A DNA stretch of 64,000 nucleotides from contig NZ_LNNH01000051.1 of the NCBI RefSeq assembly GCF_001542915.1, positions 1 to 64,000 of the forward strand. Direction: 5' to 3'. How positions within the stretch are numbered: position 1 is the stretch's first letter; every line of letters begins with the position of its first letter. This DNA comes from Peribacillus simplex (GTDB lineage: Bacteria > Bacillota > Bacilli > Bacillales > DSM-1321). This document shows positions 1 to 8,786 of the stretch, one piece after another. The notes beneath the pieces were generated by a model. That model was not told the origin of the DNA, ran no database searches, and saw only the letters and a program-made list of their open reading frames with translations. The position numbers and the translations under genes were made by a program.

Positions 1-1
1 T

Positions 2-157
2 GAGCGTGTATTCGCAGATGCAAAAGAAAAGCATGGTATGCGTTGGACTACTTTAAGGGGACTTAAAAAATTGTCGATGCAGGCGATGCTTACTTTCGCT
101 ACCATGAATGTAAAGAAGATGGCCACTTGGACATGGCAAGGTCCTAAAACGGCTTAA
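2..157 (+). mobile_element. IS1182-family transposase, C-terminal fragment (runs off window start)
   Basis: An open frame enters from the left edge and ends at a TAA at 155-157, giving about 51 residues. It begins ERVFADAKEKHGMRW and continues with LRGLKKLSMQAMLTFATMN, which matches the end of IS1182-type DDE transposases, where the glutamate of ERVFADAKEKHG is the last catalytic acid. A strong hairpin with a T-run follows at 217-254. The rest of the element lies outside the window, so I cannot say whether it is intact. The family call rests on recalled motif similarity. Confidence 0.8.
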
Positions 158-216
158 CATAGTGGCTCGAAGAGCCCAAATCTCGTAACCTTTGATCAAA
201 ATTTCAAAGGAATTTC

Positions 217-254
217 AAAAGGGGTTCGGAATTTTTTAATTCCGAACCCCTTTT
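217..254 (+). terminator. Hairpin terminator after the transposase
   Basis: The inverted repeat GGGGTTCGGAA / TTCCGAACCCC has an AT loop and is followed by TTTTG. A near copy lies at 737-767 and a looser relative at 41413-41447. Confidence 0.75.
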
Positions 255-900
255 GTCTACAAACTGAAAGATTAGCACCTGTCTTTCATCCTGTGGACAA
301 ACTCGATGAATACCTGCGAAGTTTACGTGTGCAACATTCGAAGGATTTTAATGAAAGGCACTCGTTTTCAACGGTCGGTCCGGGTGCCTGGGGGGGCATC
401 ACGTAACCTTTGCAACAGGAGTCTCGCACCTTCCGTCCCAAACCGCTTTGTTGCACTTTTACCCTTTCATTCTAAGCGACCGCAGACCGTAACGTTTTTG
501 CATCGGCAACTTACAAGTGATTGAACACTATTTTCAACAAAGAAATCCCACCTCCTTACCCTATGCACACGCCCGAATAAAAGAAGGTTTCTTTCGCAAG
601 AAGAGCAAGTGTGTTGGACCACTTCATGCGGGTTCGAGGCCCAATTTCACTTCCAAAACTGTAAGGGCAATTACATGAAAGCACCTGAAAATGGCTGACC
701 CAAAGTGGTTTGCAGAGCCAATCTCTGAACAAAAAAGGGGGTTCGGAATTTTTCAATCCGAACCCCCTTAAACTACAAACCTAGACAGGCTATAGCATTC
801 GCCCTTTTTTCCACTTATTAACCTCCGACAGGGGTTGGCATTCAGCAACGCTATGAAGCACGAAATTTAATCCGCCACCATTCCCAAAACGGCTCGTTTT
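255..900. repeat. Gene-free region with eroded repeats and a second copy of the IS-end hairpin
   Basis: No convincing gene is present. Around 358-460 the sequence contains GGTCGGTCCGGGTGCCT and, further on, CAGGAGTCTCGCACCTTCCG. These resemble a GC-rich intergenic repeat that I recall as common in Bacillus genomes (GGTCCGGGAGCC... CAGGAGTCTCGCGCCTTCC), here with many changes. At 737-767 the hairpin GGGGGTTCGGA / TCCGAACCCCC, with AGAGCC and AATCTC before it and ACTACAAAC after it, repeats the end of the transposase element at 170-262. The interval looks like a graveyard of IS and repeat remnants, and the short open frames here are not genes. Confidence 0.55.
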
Positions 901-2529
901 CTAAATGAAAATCAGTTTATGCTGATTATTGAATTGGTAATCCAGCTTCATGATATCGCTAATGAATTCCGTTCCATATTGATTCAGGTAATAAAAAGCA
1001 TTCCAGATCCGCTCTTGAGGCGATTCCAGCGGATAAAGCGAATGGGCGATCCGTTCATATTTTTTCAATGTAACCGCATGACGTTCCTTTGTTCGGTCAC
1101 CGATTTTCCCGTATATGAAATCCAATTGCTTTTGGATGAATTCCATATTTTTGTTCAGCATCGGCTCAATCCCTTTATCTAAAGAAACAGCATGGTCTGA
1201 GAGTTTTTTATGATTCTCTTCAAGCTGTGATTTCAGTTTCCCGAAGAGATCAGCCGTTTTCTCATCTTCCACTGCTTCCAAGTACCGTTTTACAGCATTG
1301 GCGGTTCCTTCAGTCAAAACAGTTTCCAAAGTAAGTTCCATTTCTTCTAAATCGGTTAGGACACCCCGTTCTACAATCGTGATGTTTAACCTAGGGATGA
1401 TTGGCGGCATTTTCATCGAAAATAACTCAAAGGCACGTTTTAATTCGGCCCAATAGGCAATCTCCCCCGGACCGGAAATGAAGGCCAATACCGGAAATAG
1501 CATTTCCTGCATAAGCGGACGTGTGATGACATTGTTGCTTAGCCGTTCAGGATGATTCTGGGCTATCATCAGCAGTTCCGCCTCCGAAAACGATGCCTCC
1601 GCGGTTTTACCGCTGAAGCCGCCCTCTACACGCTCCAGTAAACATCGATCTTTCTTTTCTGGATCATAATAAAATAAATTCGCGGCGTGTCTATCCATTT
1701 CGATCATTTTCGGATAACCTTTTGCCTGCATGAATGCTTGTTGATCCTCGACCACTTCAGCGATCCGCTCACTTTTTTGGATCATCGATACAAAGTGACC
1801 CTTCTCGATTTGCCTTAAGTCGGGATCTGCTGCATCCACGAGTAATAGACCATATTCATGGAACCACTCATGTATCAGGCGGGCAAAAAAGTCGACAAAG
1901 GTTTTCGATTCCTTAATCGTTTCTTTCATATTGATCAGGAGTTTATTCGTAAAGGCCGTTTCTCCATAGGTTTCGATGATTTCTTCGAACCACTTCTCTG
2001 CCTTTTCCGTTTCAAGCTCCACATCCGATACCATCGTTTTATAAGGCTGATAGGAAGGATACGTTTTTTTGTGCGGCTTTCCGTTTTTCATAACATACAC
2101 ATGATTGACCTCAGCCAAATCATGATCTTCCCCGGCTATCCAAAAAACCGGTATGACAGGGCGTCCAAGTTCTTTCTCCTGTTCTTCCGCAAGTTTTATG
2201 ATCGAAATCACTTTATGGATGGTATAAAGCGGACCTGATAGCAACCCAGCCTGCTGTCCTCCGATCACGACAACGGAATCATCCCTGCGCAACCTTTCGA
2301 TATTTCCTTTAACTCCCTCACTGCTCGAAAAACGGGACATGTATCGTTGTATGTAATCGGATAATTCACGACGGGAAAAAGCACGGTTCATCAATTCATT
2401 ATATCTATCGCGATATATAGCCGGCTTGGACAAGTCATAATGAAAATAATCCTCCGCTTCAAGATGGTTTTGTAAATAGTCCGATGCAAAACGGTTTAAA
2501 GATGGTAACGCGAGATCTTTCATCTCCAT
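901..2529 (-). CDS. bshC: Bacillithiol biosynthesis cysteine-adding enzyme BshC
   Basis: This 542-residue protein matches BshC/YllA along its whole length (the B. subtilis protein is about 539 residues). BshC is thought to add cysteine to glucosamine-malate, the last step of bacillithiol synthesis in the cytoplasm. Recognisable stretches are VVVIGGQQAGLLSGPLYTIHK near residue 90, PVFWIAGEDHDLAEVNHVYV near 130 and FPVLAFISGPGEIAYWAELK near 350; the C-terminal third is helical and probably coiled coil. The ATG at 2529 has a good ribosome site (AAAGGGAGA). As in B. subtilis, it lies next to panE (ylbQ). It is followed only by eroded repeat DNA, where mraZ would be expected. Confidence 0.95.
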   Translation of the reverse strand: MEMKDLALPSLNRFASDYLQNHLEAEDYFHYDLSKPAIYRDRYNELMNRAFSRRELSDYIQRYMSRFSSSEGVKGNIERLRRDDSVVVIGGQQAGLLSGPLYTIHKVISIIKLAEEQEKELGRPVIPVFWIAGEDHDLAEVNHVYVMKNGKPHKKTYPSYQPYKTMVSDVELETEKAEKWFEEIIETYGETAFTNKLLINMKETIKESKTFVDFFARLIHEWFHEYGLLLVDAADPDLRQIEKGHFVSMIQKSERIAEVVEDQQAFMQAKGYPKMIEMDRHAANLFYYDPEKKDRCLLERVEGGFSGKTAEASFSEAELLMIAQNHPERLSNNVITRPLMQEMLFPVLAFISGPGEIAYWAELKRAFELFSMKMPPIIPRLNITIVERGVLTDLEEMELTLETVLTEGTANAVKRYLEAVEDEKTADLFGKLKSQLEENHKKLSDHAVSLDKGIEPMLNKNMEFIQKQLDFIYGKIGDRTKERHAVTLKKYERIAHSLYPLESPQERIWNAFYYLNQYGTEFISDIMKLDYQFNNQHKLIFI

Positions 2530-2638
2530 TTCTGTTCTCCCTTTCTCTGCAACTACAATTCTTTTTAGAGTATAACATTCCGGTTTAAGAAAACAAAAGA
2601 AGTTGCCCAGCAGCAGAAAATTGATGTGGTGTTCTATT

Positions 2639-3031
2639 TTATGTAGTAAATATCTTTGTAATACTTGTAATTAATCCGATGGAAAATAATAGAATGTACG
2701 CAACGAAAAAGAAGGCGAAGTTCACTCTCCAAAAACCCTTTACCACCTTATGGAAGATGATTTCCTCTTTCACCTTGTAATGGACCATGACCACCACGGA
2801 TGCGTTGACGATCATGATCAGCATGATCACCCAAAGGATATGCTTATCCCAAATGGCAATGATTAAATAATGGACGGATATTACGAAAAGCAGCGCACTC
2901 ATGTCCATCGCGAACTGAACGGAGCGCCTATGGTTTCCCGTGAATTGTTTGGCGCCTATAAAAAAAAGTATATACCCTACAAAAGGCAATGTAATGAATA
3001 TCGCGACTAGACTAGAAACAACGTTCGGCAC
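2639..3031 (-). CDS. DUF3397-type four-helix membrane protein
   Basis: This 130-residue, very hydrophobic protein has four predicted membrane helices (about residues 5-25, 42-60, 65-85 and 102-125). The only polar loops are short, around KQFTGNHRRSVQFAMD and KVKEEIIFHK. It resembles the DUF3397 family, which often sits between panE and bshC in Bacillaceae; its function is unknown. It starts at a GTG (3029-3031) behind GGGGGGATGAG and lies only 4 bases after panE, so it is probably translated from the same message. The family assignment is from memory. Confidence 0.7.
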   Translation of the reverse strand: MPNVVSSLVAIFITLPFVGYILFFIGAKQFTGNHRRSVQFAMDMSALLFVISVHYLIIAIWDKHILWVIMLIMIVNASVVVMVHYKVKEEIIFHKVVKGFWRVNFAFFFVAYILLFSIGLITSITKIFTT

Positions 3032-3035
3032 ACAC

Positions 3036-3920
3036 TCATCCCCCCTGAGTCTCTTTCCCCTTGATCATCTTATATAGAGAAGACGCCAGGCCAACAGTTT
3101 TCCCCTTACCCTCTGCCATGGAAAGTATATGACCCAATATAGCATCAATTTCCGTTTGGCTGCCCTTTTCCAAATCCTTGAGCATGGACGATCGATTCCC
3201 TGCAGTCGCCATGCAAACGGATTTGACATGTTCAAATGACTCTGCTTTATTCTCCAATTCCAAAATCCCGGAGATCTCATCAAAAAGTTCCTGAAACAAT
3301 TGATAATAAAAAGCATTGGTGATCAAGCTGCCATTTTTCACTTGCAGGATCGCTGTTAATGGATTGATCACTGCATTGACGACAAGTTTATCGAGGAGCA
3401 TCGATCGATAGTCCCCGCTCTTAATAAAAGGAAAACCATCTATCTTCTCATTCACTAACGAGAGCCGATCCAGCTCCCCTTTAAAGGAAGCGATCCTGGT
3501 AAGGCCAAGCCCGGTATGCTCCACTGTATTCGCATCATGTCTCAAGGCCCCATGCTCCACGACTCCCACATAGACGGCAGGAGATTTCAGCTTCCTTAAA
3601 TGAGCAATATGCCCGTAGCCATTCTGCAAGAACAGCAACGGTACATCAAGGCTATTGATCGCAGGAAGGATGTGTGGAAGGTGGTATTGTTTAACTGCCG
3701 TAATAAGGAGGTCGTGATCGGTTATCCCTTCGTCCAAGCTTTTCGACATGACGCTGTCCAGTAACCGGCTTTCACCTTCTTCGATTAGCCGGAGCCCGTC
3801 ATGATTGATGATTGAGGCCTGCTGTTCTGTGCGAGTATAGAGCGTCACAAGATGTTTGCCGCTCAAACGAGATGCAAACATCAGGCCGATCGCCCCTCCT
3901 CCAATGATTCCAATGCGCAT
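3036..3920 (-). CDS. panE: 2-dehydropantoate 2-reductase (ketopantoate reductase)
   Basis: This 294-residue enzyme reduces ketopantoate to pantoate with NADPH in pantothenate and coenzyme A synthesis. The N-terminus MRIGIIGGGAIGLMFASRL is the dinucleotide-binding glycine motif. VKQYHLPHILPAI and LLFLQNGYGH near residues 77-103 follow the Rossmann half, and DKLVVNAVINPLTAIL near 181 carries the conserved catalytic lysine and asparagine of the family. It corresponds to YlbQ and keeps its place beside bshC. The ATG start has an AAGGA ribosome site. Some bacilli carry a second panE, so this may not be the only copy. Confidence 0.92.
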   Translation of the reverse strand: MRIGIIGGGAIGLMFASRLSGKHLVTLYTRTEQQASIINHDGLRLIEEGESRLLDSVMSKSLDEGITDHDLLITAVKQYHLPHILPAINSLDVPLLFLQNGYGHIAHLRKLKSPAVYVGVVEHGALRHDANTVEHTGLGLTRIASFKGELDRLSLVNEKIDGFPFIKSGDYRSMLLDKLVVNAVINPLTAILQVKNGSLITNAFYYQLFQELFDEISGILELENKAESFEHVKSVCMATAGNRSSMLKDLEKGSQTEIDAILGHILSMAEGKGKTVGLASSLYKMIKGKETQGG

Positions 3921-4383
3921 ATTACCAATCCTTACTTTTCTAGATATATTTACTATTTTAACACATAATCTTTTTTATCCTGCATCTAATTTCATACCAT
4001 CCCCTTTGAAAAATTCCGCGACCCAGCGTTAGGAAGATCCGATGCGCACGACTCGAAAAACATTCCAATTAAAAGTGCCATAAATGAGATGCCGGAGATT
4101 TATTTTCTTCTTTAAACATTGAATTAATGGTATATTAGATACGAAAAGCTTAGCCAATCTTCACTCTTTAAGGGATAGAAAATACCTCCAACCTAAAAGC
4201 GGCGAGCAATCGAAGGCTAGGGGCGGAGATGGTTGGCAATGGCTATAAGCATAAGTCAGCAGGATGGGTCGATGTCATGCTAGATTTAGCCTTTTGCCGG
4301 GTTTCGGAAAGGTACCTGGCAGCGGGATGACTTTCGAAGGTCACTATCGAAGAGGTTTATCAGAATTAAGGGGGAGCTTTTTT
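3921..4383 (+). other. Intergenic region with a putative structured leader RNA of ylbP
   Basis: A sigma-A-like -10 (TATATT, 4131-4136) precedes about 235 bases that form consecutive helices and contain no believable gene. I can pair CCAACC 4188-4193 with GGTTGG 4231-4236; GGCTA 4241-4245 with TAGCC 4287-4291, enclosing AGCAT 4248-4252 with ATGCT 4277-4281; GCCGGGT 4296-4302 with ACCTGGC 4314-4320; and TGACTT 4328-4333 with AGGTCA 4338-4343 around a TCGA loop. The ylbP ribosome site lies at about 4368-4375. It matches no riboswitch class I know, and no terminator T-run is present. I pick the helices out by eye, without a folding energy. Confidence 0.45.
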
Positions 4384-4872
4384 ATGGAATACAAGGTGGA
4401 ACGTTTACTTGTAAATTTTAAAACGCTTGAGGAATTCAAAAAATTCAAAGAATACGGGATTCAGGAACTGTCAATGCTAGATGATTTGGAAGGTAACATC
4501 ATCGAAAATGACAGCCAATCACCTTTTTATGGAATCTTTTACGGCGACAAACTTGTAGCCAGGATGAGCCTGTACAAAAGAAGCGCTAAATTTGATCAGT
4601 ATTTTGACAATTCAAGGGACTTCCTTGTTCTTTGGAAACTTGAAGTCCTCCCTAACTATCAGAAAAAAGGGTATGGAAAAGCTTTGGTCGAATTCGCCAA
4701 AAGCCTGAACATGCCTATTAAAACCAATCCAAGGGTTCACTCACAAGATTTTTGGAAAAAGATGGGCTTTTCTGCCGTTTCCTATGACATGGACCGGGAC
4801 CTCGGAGAAAACCCGCTGATTTGGAGCCCATTCGACAACCAAACGAAGACAGAAACAGATACAGAAGAATAA
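4384..4872 (+). CDS. ylbP: GNAT-family N-acetyltransferase YlbP
   Basis: This 162-residue protein has a GNAT acetyltransferase fold. VLWKLEVLPNYQKKGYGKALVEF near residues 77-98 is motif A, with the acetyl-CoA pyrophosphate loop QKKGYG. It matches YlbP of B. subtilis (about 160 residues), whose substrate is unknown. The ATG at 4384 is chosen because AAGGGGGAGC lies just upstream; the frame stays open back to 4264, but that part overlaps the structured leader and lacks family similarity. The acidic, threonine-rich tail is not conserved in general. A terminator at 4879-4908 follows. Confidence 0.88.
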   Translation: MEYKVERLLVNFKTLEEFKKFKEYGIQELSMLDDLEGNIIENDSQSPFYGIFYGDKLVARMSLYKRSAKFDQYFDNSRDFLVLWKLEVLPNYQKKGYGKALVEFAKSLNMPIKTNPRVHSQDFWKKMGFSAVSYDMDRDLGENPLIWSPFDNQTKTETDTEE

Positions 4873-4878
4873 CGAAAT

Positions 4879-4908
4879 GCGGGCGGATTTTTCCACCCGC
4901 CTTTTTTA
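4879..4908. terminator. Bidirectional terminator between ylbP and ylbO
   Basis: The stem GCGGGCGG / CCACCCGC is followed by CTTTTTT on the plus strand. It separates two convergent genes. Confidence 0.8.
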
Positions 4909-5526
4909 TTTGTTGACTCTTTCCAAATTACCGTTTTTATCCATCTGAAAACTCACTTTCGGGTTCGTTTTTTCATCCTCTTGTACACTAAGCTTCCTGG
5001 CACGCTCCATGATTTGCATCAGTGCACGATAATCTTCCTCCACAGCATTCAAGTTTTCTCTCAACAGGGCATTCTCTTCCTGCAAACGGCAATTTTCCTG
5101 TTCAATAAGTAGGGAGTGCGCGGATATCCGTTCCTTCTCCCTATTATCAACCTGGAAGAACTCATCCATTTTGGTTAAATATAATATTACCTTCTGAAGC
5201 GTAATAGAATCTTGTACTTCCTCTTGGGACTCCTCTTGTTCAAACTTGCTATGTTCCACTGCTGCAACAGGATTCTGCTCCGCATCAGGCTCAAGGACGG
5301 CCTGTTCCTTCCTTTGTCTCTTTGCCAGCTCGATCCCCGATTTATATTGCTTCCTTACAAAAGAATTCCACCGAAACCCACAAGCCGCCGATGTTCTTGA
5401 TAATTGCTTCCCCACTTCTTCAAAGGCCTTCAATTGTGTACTGCCCTCTCTTATATGCCTTAGCACCACTTCAGCCAACAGCAAATCCTCATCATGGGTC
5501 CATGCATCTTGTCTCGCAATCGACAT
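4906..5526 (-). CDS. ylbO: RsfA-family sporulation transcription regulator YlbO
   Basis: This 206-residue protein starts with a Myb/SANT-like DNA-binding domain (residues 5-65: [20 protein letters not shown], then [15 protein letters not shown]). After a Glu/Gln-rich linker comes a coiled coil (about 125-180: [20 protein letters not shown]). This is the layout of the RsfA/YlbO family of sporulation regulators; YlbO is made in the mother cell in B. subtilis. The ATG start has a perfect AGGAGG ribosome site. It is convergent with ylbP and sits near rpmF, as in B. subtilis. Its targets are not visible here. Confidence 0.88.
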   Translation of the reverse strand: MSIARQDAWTHDEDLLLAEVVLRHIREGSTQLKAFEEVGKQLSRTSAACGFRWNSFVRKQYKSGIELAKRQRKEQAVLEPDAEQNPVAAVEHSKFEQEESQEEVQDSITLQKVILYLTKMDEFFQVDNREKERISAHSLLIEQENCRLQEENALLRENLNAVEEDYRALMQIMERARKLSVQEDEKTNPKVSFQMDKNGNLERVNK

Positions 5527-5606
5527 CCCTCTACCTCCTTAGCAAGTTTTAATTCATAATATGCACATGCTAGGAAAGATAGAAGAAATATAGAGGCAGT
5601 AATTTT

Positions 5607-6365
5607 TTATTTTTTCATGCTTAAGAAACGGCGGACAGCAGCATGATGTGCATCACTTGCCCAAAGTTTGGCACACTCATGGATTTCAGCCTCCATTCTC
5701 CCTTTAAGGCCACTCGCCTGCCACTTATTGACCAGCACCTTTTTATAAGCCGCCAATACCCCTGTCTCATGGCGGAGTAATTTTTCCGCGAAACCTTCCC
5801 ATCCTTCCTCGCCGACTATTTCATCTACGAAACCGAATCCTTGAGCCTCTTCCGCCTTATGTATGCTTGCATCCATCAATAGCTTTAACGCCTTTTGCCC
5901 TGGTATTTTTTCAAGTAAAATCGATGCGCCGCCCCAGCCCGTAGTGATCCCTAGCGTCCCTTGTACAAATCCTAGCTTGACTCCGCTTTTCGCTAAACGG
6001 AAATCACAGGCAGTCGCTATTTCGCATCCACCGCCAATAGCGCTGCCATTAATATAGGCCAGGGTCGGTTTTGGAAAAACTGCTAGTGTATACAGAATCT
6101 CACCCATTCGCGATAACATCGTAAAGGCCTCTTCTTCGGTATATAAATCTTGAAACTCACTCAAATCCCCGCCTGAGCAGAAGGCCTTGGTACCCGCCCC
6201 TGTTAGGACAAGCATTTTAACCTCGTCATCGCGGGCCGCTTCCGCCAATATCGATTCGAGTTCGTCCATAAGTTGATAATTAACGGCATTCCTTTTCTCC
6301 GGTCTATTAAATATGACCTTCATGAAACCGCGCAAATCCTTTTCAACCTTAATCACCCGATTCAC
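5607..6365 (-). CDS. Enoyl-CoA hydratase/isomerase family protein
   Basis: This 252-residue crotonase-fold protein carries the two oxyanion-hole segments: AFCSGGDLSEF near residue 61 and NGSAIGGGCEIATACDFRLA near 106. Family members hydrate or isomerise acyl-CoA thioesters. The usual hydratase glutamates are not both obvious: the second position reads LGITTGWGGASIL near 138, so a decarboxylase, isomerase or other crotonase activity is equally possible. It starts at a GTG behind GGCGGAGGTG. B. subtilis has no such gene between ylbO and rpmF, so it is an addition to the block. Confidence 0.8.
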   Translation of the reverse strand: MNRVIKVEKDLRGFMKVIFNRPEKRNAVNYQLMDELESILAEAARDDEVKMLVLTGAGTKAFCSGGDLSEFQDLYTEEEAFTMLSRMGEILYTLAVFPKPTLAYINGSAIGGGCEIATACDFRLAKSGVKLGFVQGTLGITTGWGGASILLEKIPGQKALKLLMDASIHKAEEAQGFGFVDEIVGEEGWEGFAEKLLRHETGVLAAYKKVLVNKWQASGLKGRMEAEIHECAKLWASDAHHAAVRRFLSMKK

Positions 6366-6433
6366 GTAAGCACCTCCGCCATATTCTTCATTTAAGTTGT
6401 TGCGTTTCCCGAATATTCCGCCAAATGAACTTA

Positions 6434-6463
6434 TAAAAAAAGCCCAGAGAAAATCTCTGCGCT
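6434..6463 (-). terminator. Terminator of the ylbN-rpmF operon
   Basis: On the minus strand AGCGCAGAGA / TCTCTGGGCT forms a stem followed by TTTTTTT. It lies just downstream of rpmF. Confidence 0.75.
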
Positions 6464-6514
6464 TTGATTAGCGTGTTGCATCAAGAAAGCAAAGCTTTCA
6501 AGTAGAAAAAGAAA

Positions 6515-6688
6515 TTATTTTGCGACAACTTCTTTTCCTTTGTATGTTCCACATTCTTTACAAACGTGATGTGAAAGAGTCATTCCACCACAGCTTGGGC
6601 ATTCTACCATACCAGGTACTTGAAGCTTGAAGTGTGTACGACGTTTTCTTTTTACAGTTTTCGACGTTCTTCTAAAAGGTACAGCCAT
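6515..6688 (-). CDS. rpmF: 50S ribosomal protein L32
   Basis: This 57-residue basic protein starts [19 protein letters not shown], the standard L32 N-terminus. It has a zinc-ribbon pair CPSCG (near 27) and CKECG (near 40), so it is the zinc-binding form. The ATG at 6688 has a strong AGGAGGTG ribosome site; an in-frame ATG nine bases earlier overlaps that site and is not used. It is the second gene of the ylbN-rpmF operon, a pairing conserved across many bacteria. Confidence 0.97.
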   Translation of the reverse strand: MAVPFRRTSKTVKRKRRTHFKLQVPGMVECPSCGGMTLSHHVCKECGTYKGKEVVAK

Positions 6689-6753
6689 TATTCCCACCTC
6701 CTTAAAAAATATAAAAAAGCTGGAAAAATCGGATTAACGATTTTCCGTTCCAA

Positions 6754-7275
6754 TCAAGATTCTTTATTGTTGTCAAAAAAGTCGGCAAGCTTTGCAAATC
6801 GCGGATCAACCTTATGCTCATTTTCCTCTTCAGAAATAACGGCCCAGTCTTTACCGGATTGAGGAGCAGCTTCATTGGAATCGACATCCTCACAAAAAAC
6901 CTGCATCGGAATTTCTAGCAATAAATTTTCTTTAATTACCGGTATAAGGTCTACAACATCGCCTTCTACAACAGTGACATCATCTCCGTAGAAATCAGTG
7001 CCATCTGCCTTTAATAGAAAGGTTTCCTTTGTATCAATATCAATCGGATATTTAACGTCTACCAGTGTACGGGAGCAAGGTAATGTCAATTCACCTGAAA
7101 GATGCAAGTGAAAAGTAATCTCGGTCGAGCTGATATCAGCTCTTCCTGCTACTCTGATCGGAGAAACATCGCGAATTTGCGGGTCTCTTTCTCTAATGTC
7201 TAAGACATCCACCAGTTCATCAAACCGTAAATCTTTGTCCCGAATTTTTTGAAGTTGACTAATCGTCCATTTCAA
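6754..7275 (-). CDS. ylbN: YceD/DUF177-family protein YlbN
   Basis: This 173-residue acidic protein belongs to the DUF177 (YceD) family, found upstream of rpmF in most bacteria and linked to 23S rRNA or large-subunit accumulation in plants and bacteria. The family motif is visible in HLSGELTLPCSRTLVDVKYPI near residues 60-80, with the single conserved cysteine, and in the acidic stretch VVEGDVVDLIPVIKENLLLEIPM near 103. The tail DPRFAKLADFFDN is typical of Bacillus YlbN. The ATG has GAGGTGA upstream, and a near-perfect sigma-A promoter lies at 7304-7332. Confidence 0.92.
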   Translation of the reverse strand: MKWTISQLQKIRDKDLRFDELVDVLDIRERDPQIRDVSPIRVAGRADISSTEITFHLHLSGELTLPCSRTLVDVKYPIDIDTKETFLLKADGTDFYGDDVTVVEGDVVDLIPVIKENLLLEIPMQVFCEDVDSNEAAPQSGKDWAVISEEENEHKVDPRFAKLADFFDNNKES

Positions 7276-7303
7276 ATGAAATCACCTCAAGGCAACAAAA
7301 ATA

Positions 7304-7332
7304 ATTATAGCTTTCAATTATAAGTTTGTCAA
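7304..7332 (-). promoter_or_regulatory. Sigma-A promoter of ylbN-rpmF
   Basis: On the minus strand TTGACA (7327-7332) and TATAAT (7304-7309) are separated by exactly 17 bases. Both hexamers are perfect consensus, as suits a ribosomal protein operon. Confidence 0.9.
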
Positions 7333-7493
7333 TATTTTTTCTTTACACTATAATGTAGTCATCCTAACTGATTATCGAAAGTTTGAGATTCTTTTCGAAC
7401 AAGAAATCACGATGAAACATTATAGAATTTAACTTGAAATACTATTTTAGCACTAAGTTGAAAAAATACAAAGTTTTTCTCTGAGGTGAACGA

Positions 7494-8705
7494 ATGAAGG
7501 CTTGCGGTTTAGTAGTCGAATATAACCCTTTTCACAATGGACATGTTTTACATGCAAGAAAAAGCAGGGAAGAAAGCGGGGCAGATATCGTGGTGGCAGT
7601 GATGAGCGGCCCCTTTTTACAGCGGGGAGAGCCTGCTTTAGTCAGCAAATGGACCCGTGCCGCCATGGCCCTGCAAGGAGGCATCGATCTGGTCCTCGAG
7701 CTTCCTTACGCTTTTGCAACGCAGAAGGCGGAGATCTTCGCAAGAGGCTCCATCTCCCTTTTGGAGTATCTTGGCTGCGACTCTTTTTGTTTCGGGAGCG
7801 AAGATGGCAGGATTGAACCTTTCATCACCGCGCATAAAGTCATGTCGGATCGATCGGTTCCTTTCGATGCCGCCGTCAAACTGGCCATGGATGCCGGAAA
7901 CAGCTATCCAGCAAGTGCGGCCAAAGCTTATCAAACGATCGTCAAGGACGAGGGGGCCTTGGATTTGACGAAGCCCAATAATATTCTTGGAAAGGAATAT
8001 GTAAGTGCTGCCCTTACTAACGGTTTTTCAATCCGCCCCTATACGATCCGACGAGTTGCTGCCGGATACCATGATACTGATTTGTCCAATGATTCCATTG
8101 CCAGCGCGACAGGGATACGCAAAGCCATCCAGGAAGAAGGGGGCAAAGGCTTGGATTCCGTTTCAAACTATGTTCCCCGACCGACAAGAACAGGTCTTGA
8201 GCATTACCTATCGAGCTACCGCGCCTTGCATGATTGGGAAATGTATTGGCCTTTGTTGAAATATCGGATCCTCTCTTCTTCTTTAAGCGAATTGGCAGAG
8301 GTTTATGAAATCGAGGAAGGGATAGAGCATCGGATCAAACAGATGGCTCAAACTGCCGCTACCTTTTCACAGTTCATGACGGGGCTGAAAACAAAACGCT
8401 ACACATGGACACGGCTCCAACGTATGTGTGTCCATATATTGACCCATACTTCAAAGGAGGATATGGCACATACTCACCTCCCAACCTATTTCAGGCTCCT
8501 TGGCATGAATGGCAAGGGACGGGAATATTTGCACAACGTCAAGAAGGACTTGCCGCTACCGCTCATATCCAAATTGTCTGCCTATCAAAAGCAGGATATC
8601 GAAATGGATGTCCGGGCAGCGCAGGTATACGCACTTGGCTTATCCGGTCCGTCTCAAGCTGCCCTGATGAAACGGGAATACGAAGCTCCCCTCATCCTTA
8701 CATGA
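7494..8705 (+). CDS. tmcAL: tRNA(Met) cytidine acetate ligase TmcAL (YlbM)
   Basis: This 403-residue protein matches YlbM/TmcAL, which uses ATP and acetate to make N4-acetylcytidine at the wobble base of elongator tRNA-Met. The nucleotidyltransferase-like N-terminus reads GLVVEYNPFHNGHVLHARK, with the HxGH-type ATP motif NGH. VAVMSGPFLQRGEPALV and DLVLELPYAFATQKAEIFARG (36-95) follow, then CDSFCFGSEDG. The GIRKAIQEE region near 209 lies in the substrate part. The ATG start has GAGGTGA. It is transcribed divergently from ylbN and convergently to ylbL. Confidence 0.93.
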   Translation: MKACGLVVEYNPFHNGHVLHARKSREESGADIVVAVMSGPFLQRGEPALVSKWTRAAMALQGGIDLVLELPYAFATQKAEIFARGSISLLEYLGCDSFCFGSEDGRIEPFITAHKVMSDRSVPFDAAVKLAMDAGNSYPASAAKAYQTIVKDEGALDLTKPNNILGKEYVSAALTNGFSIRPYTIRRVAAGYHDTDLSNDSIASATGIRKAIQEEGGKGLDSVSNYVPRPTRTGLEHYLSSYRALHDWEMYWPLLKYRILSSSLSELAEVYEIEEGIEHRIKQMAQTAATFSQFMTGLKTKRYTWTRLQRMCVHILTHTSKEDMAHTHLPTYFRLLGMNGKGREYLHNVKKDLPLPLISKLSAYQKQDIEMDVRAAQVYALGLSGPSQAALMKREYEAPLILT

Positions 8706-8746
8706 AGAACGATTCCGGCATGGCCCATTAAAAGGGATTTCCTGAA

Positions 8747-8786
8747 CAAAAAAGCGCAAACAGTTAACCTGCCTGCGCTTTTTTTC
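8747..8786. terminator. Bidirectional terminator between tmcAL and ylbL
   Basis: The stem AAAGCGCA / TGCGCTTT is flanked by an A-run on one side and a T-run on the other, so it can serve both convergent genes. Confidence 0.8.

Noticed and set aside
306-524. 72-residue plus-strand frame near the IS end
   Set aside because: It lies over the eroded GC-rich repeat, has no ribosome site and has no protein-like composition.
556-756. 66-residue minus-strand frame
   Set aside because: It overlaps the second IS-end hairpin and lacks similarity or a ribosome site.
4264-4383. N-terminal extension of ylbP
   Set aside because: The frame is open, but it covers the structured leader; AAGGGGGAG before the ATG at 4384 and family length favour the shorter protein.
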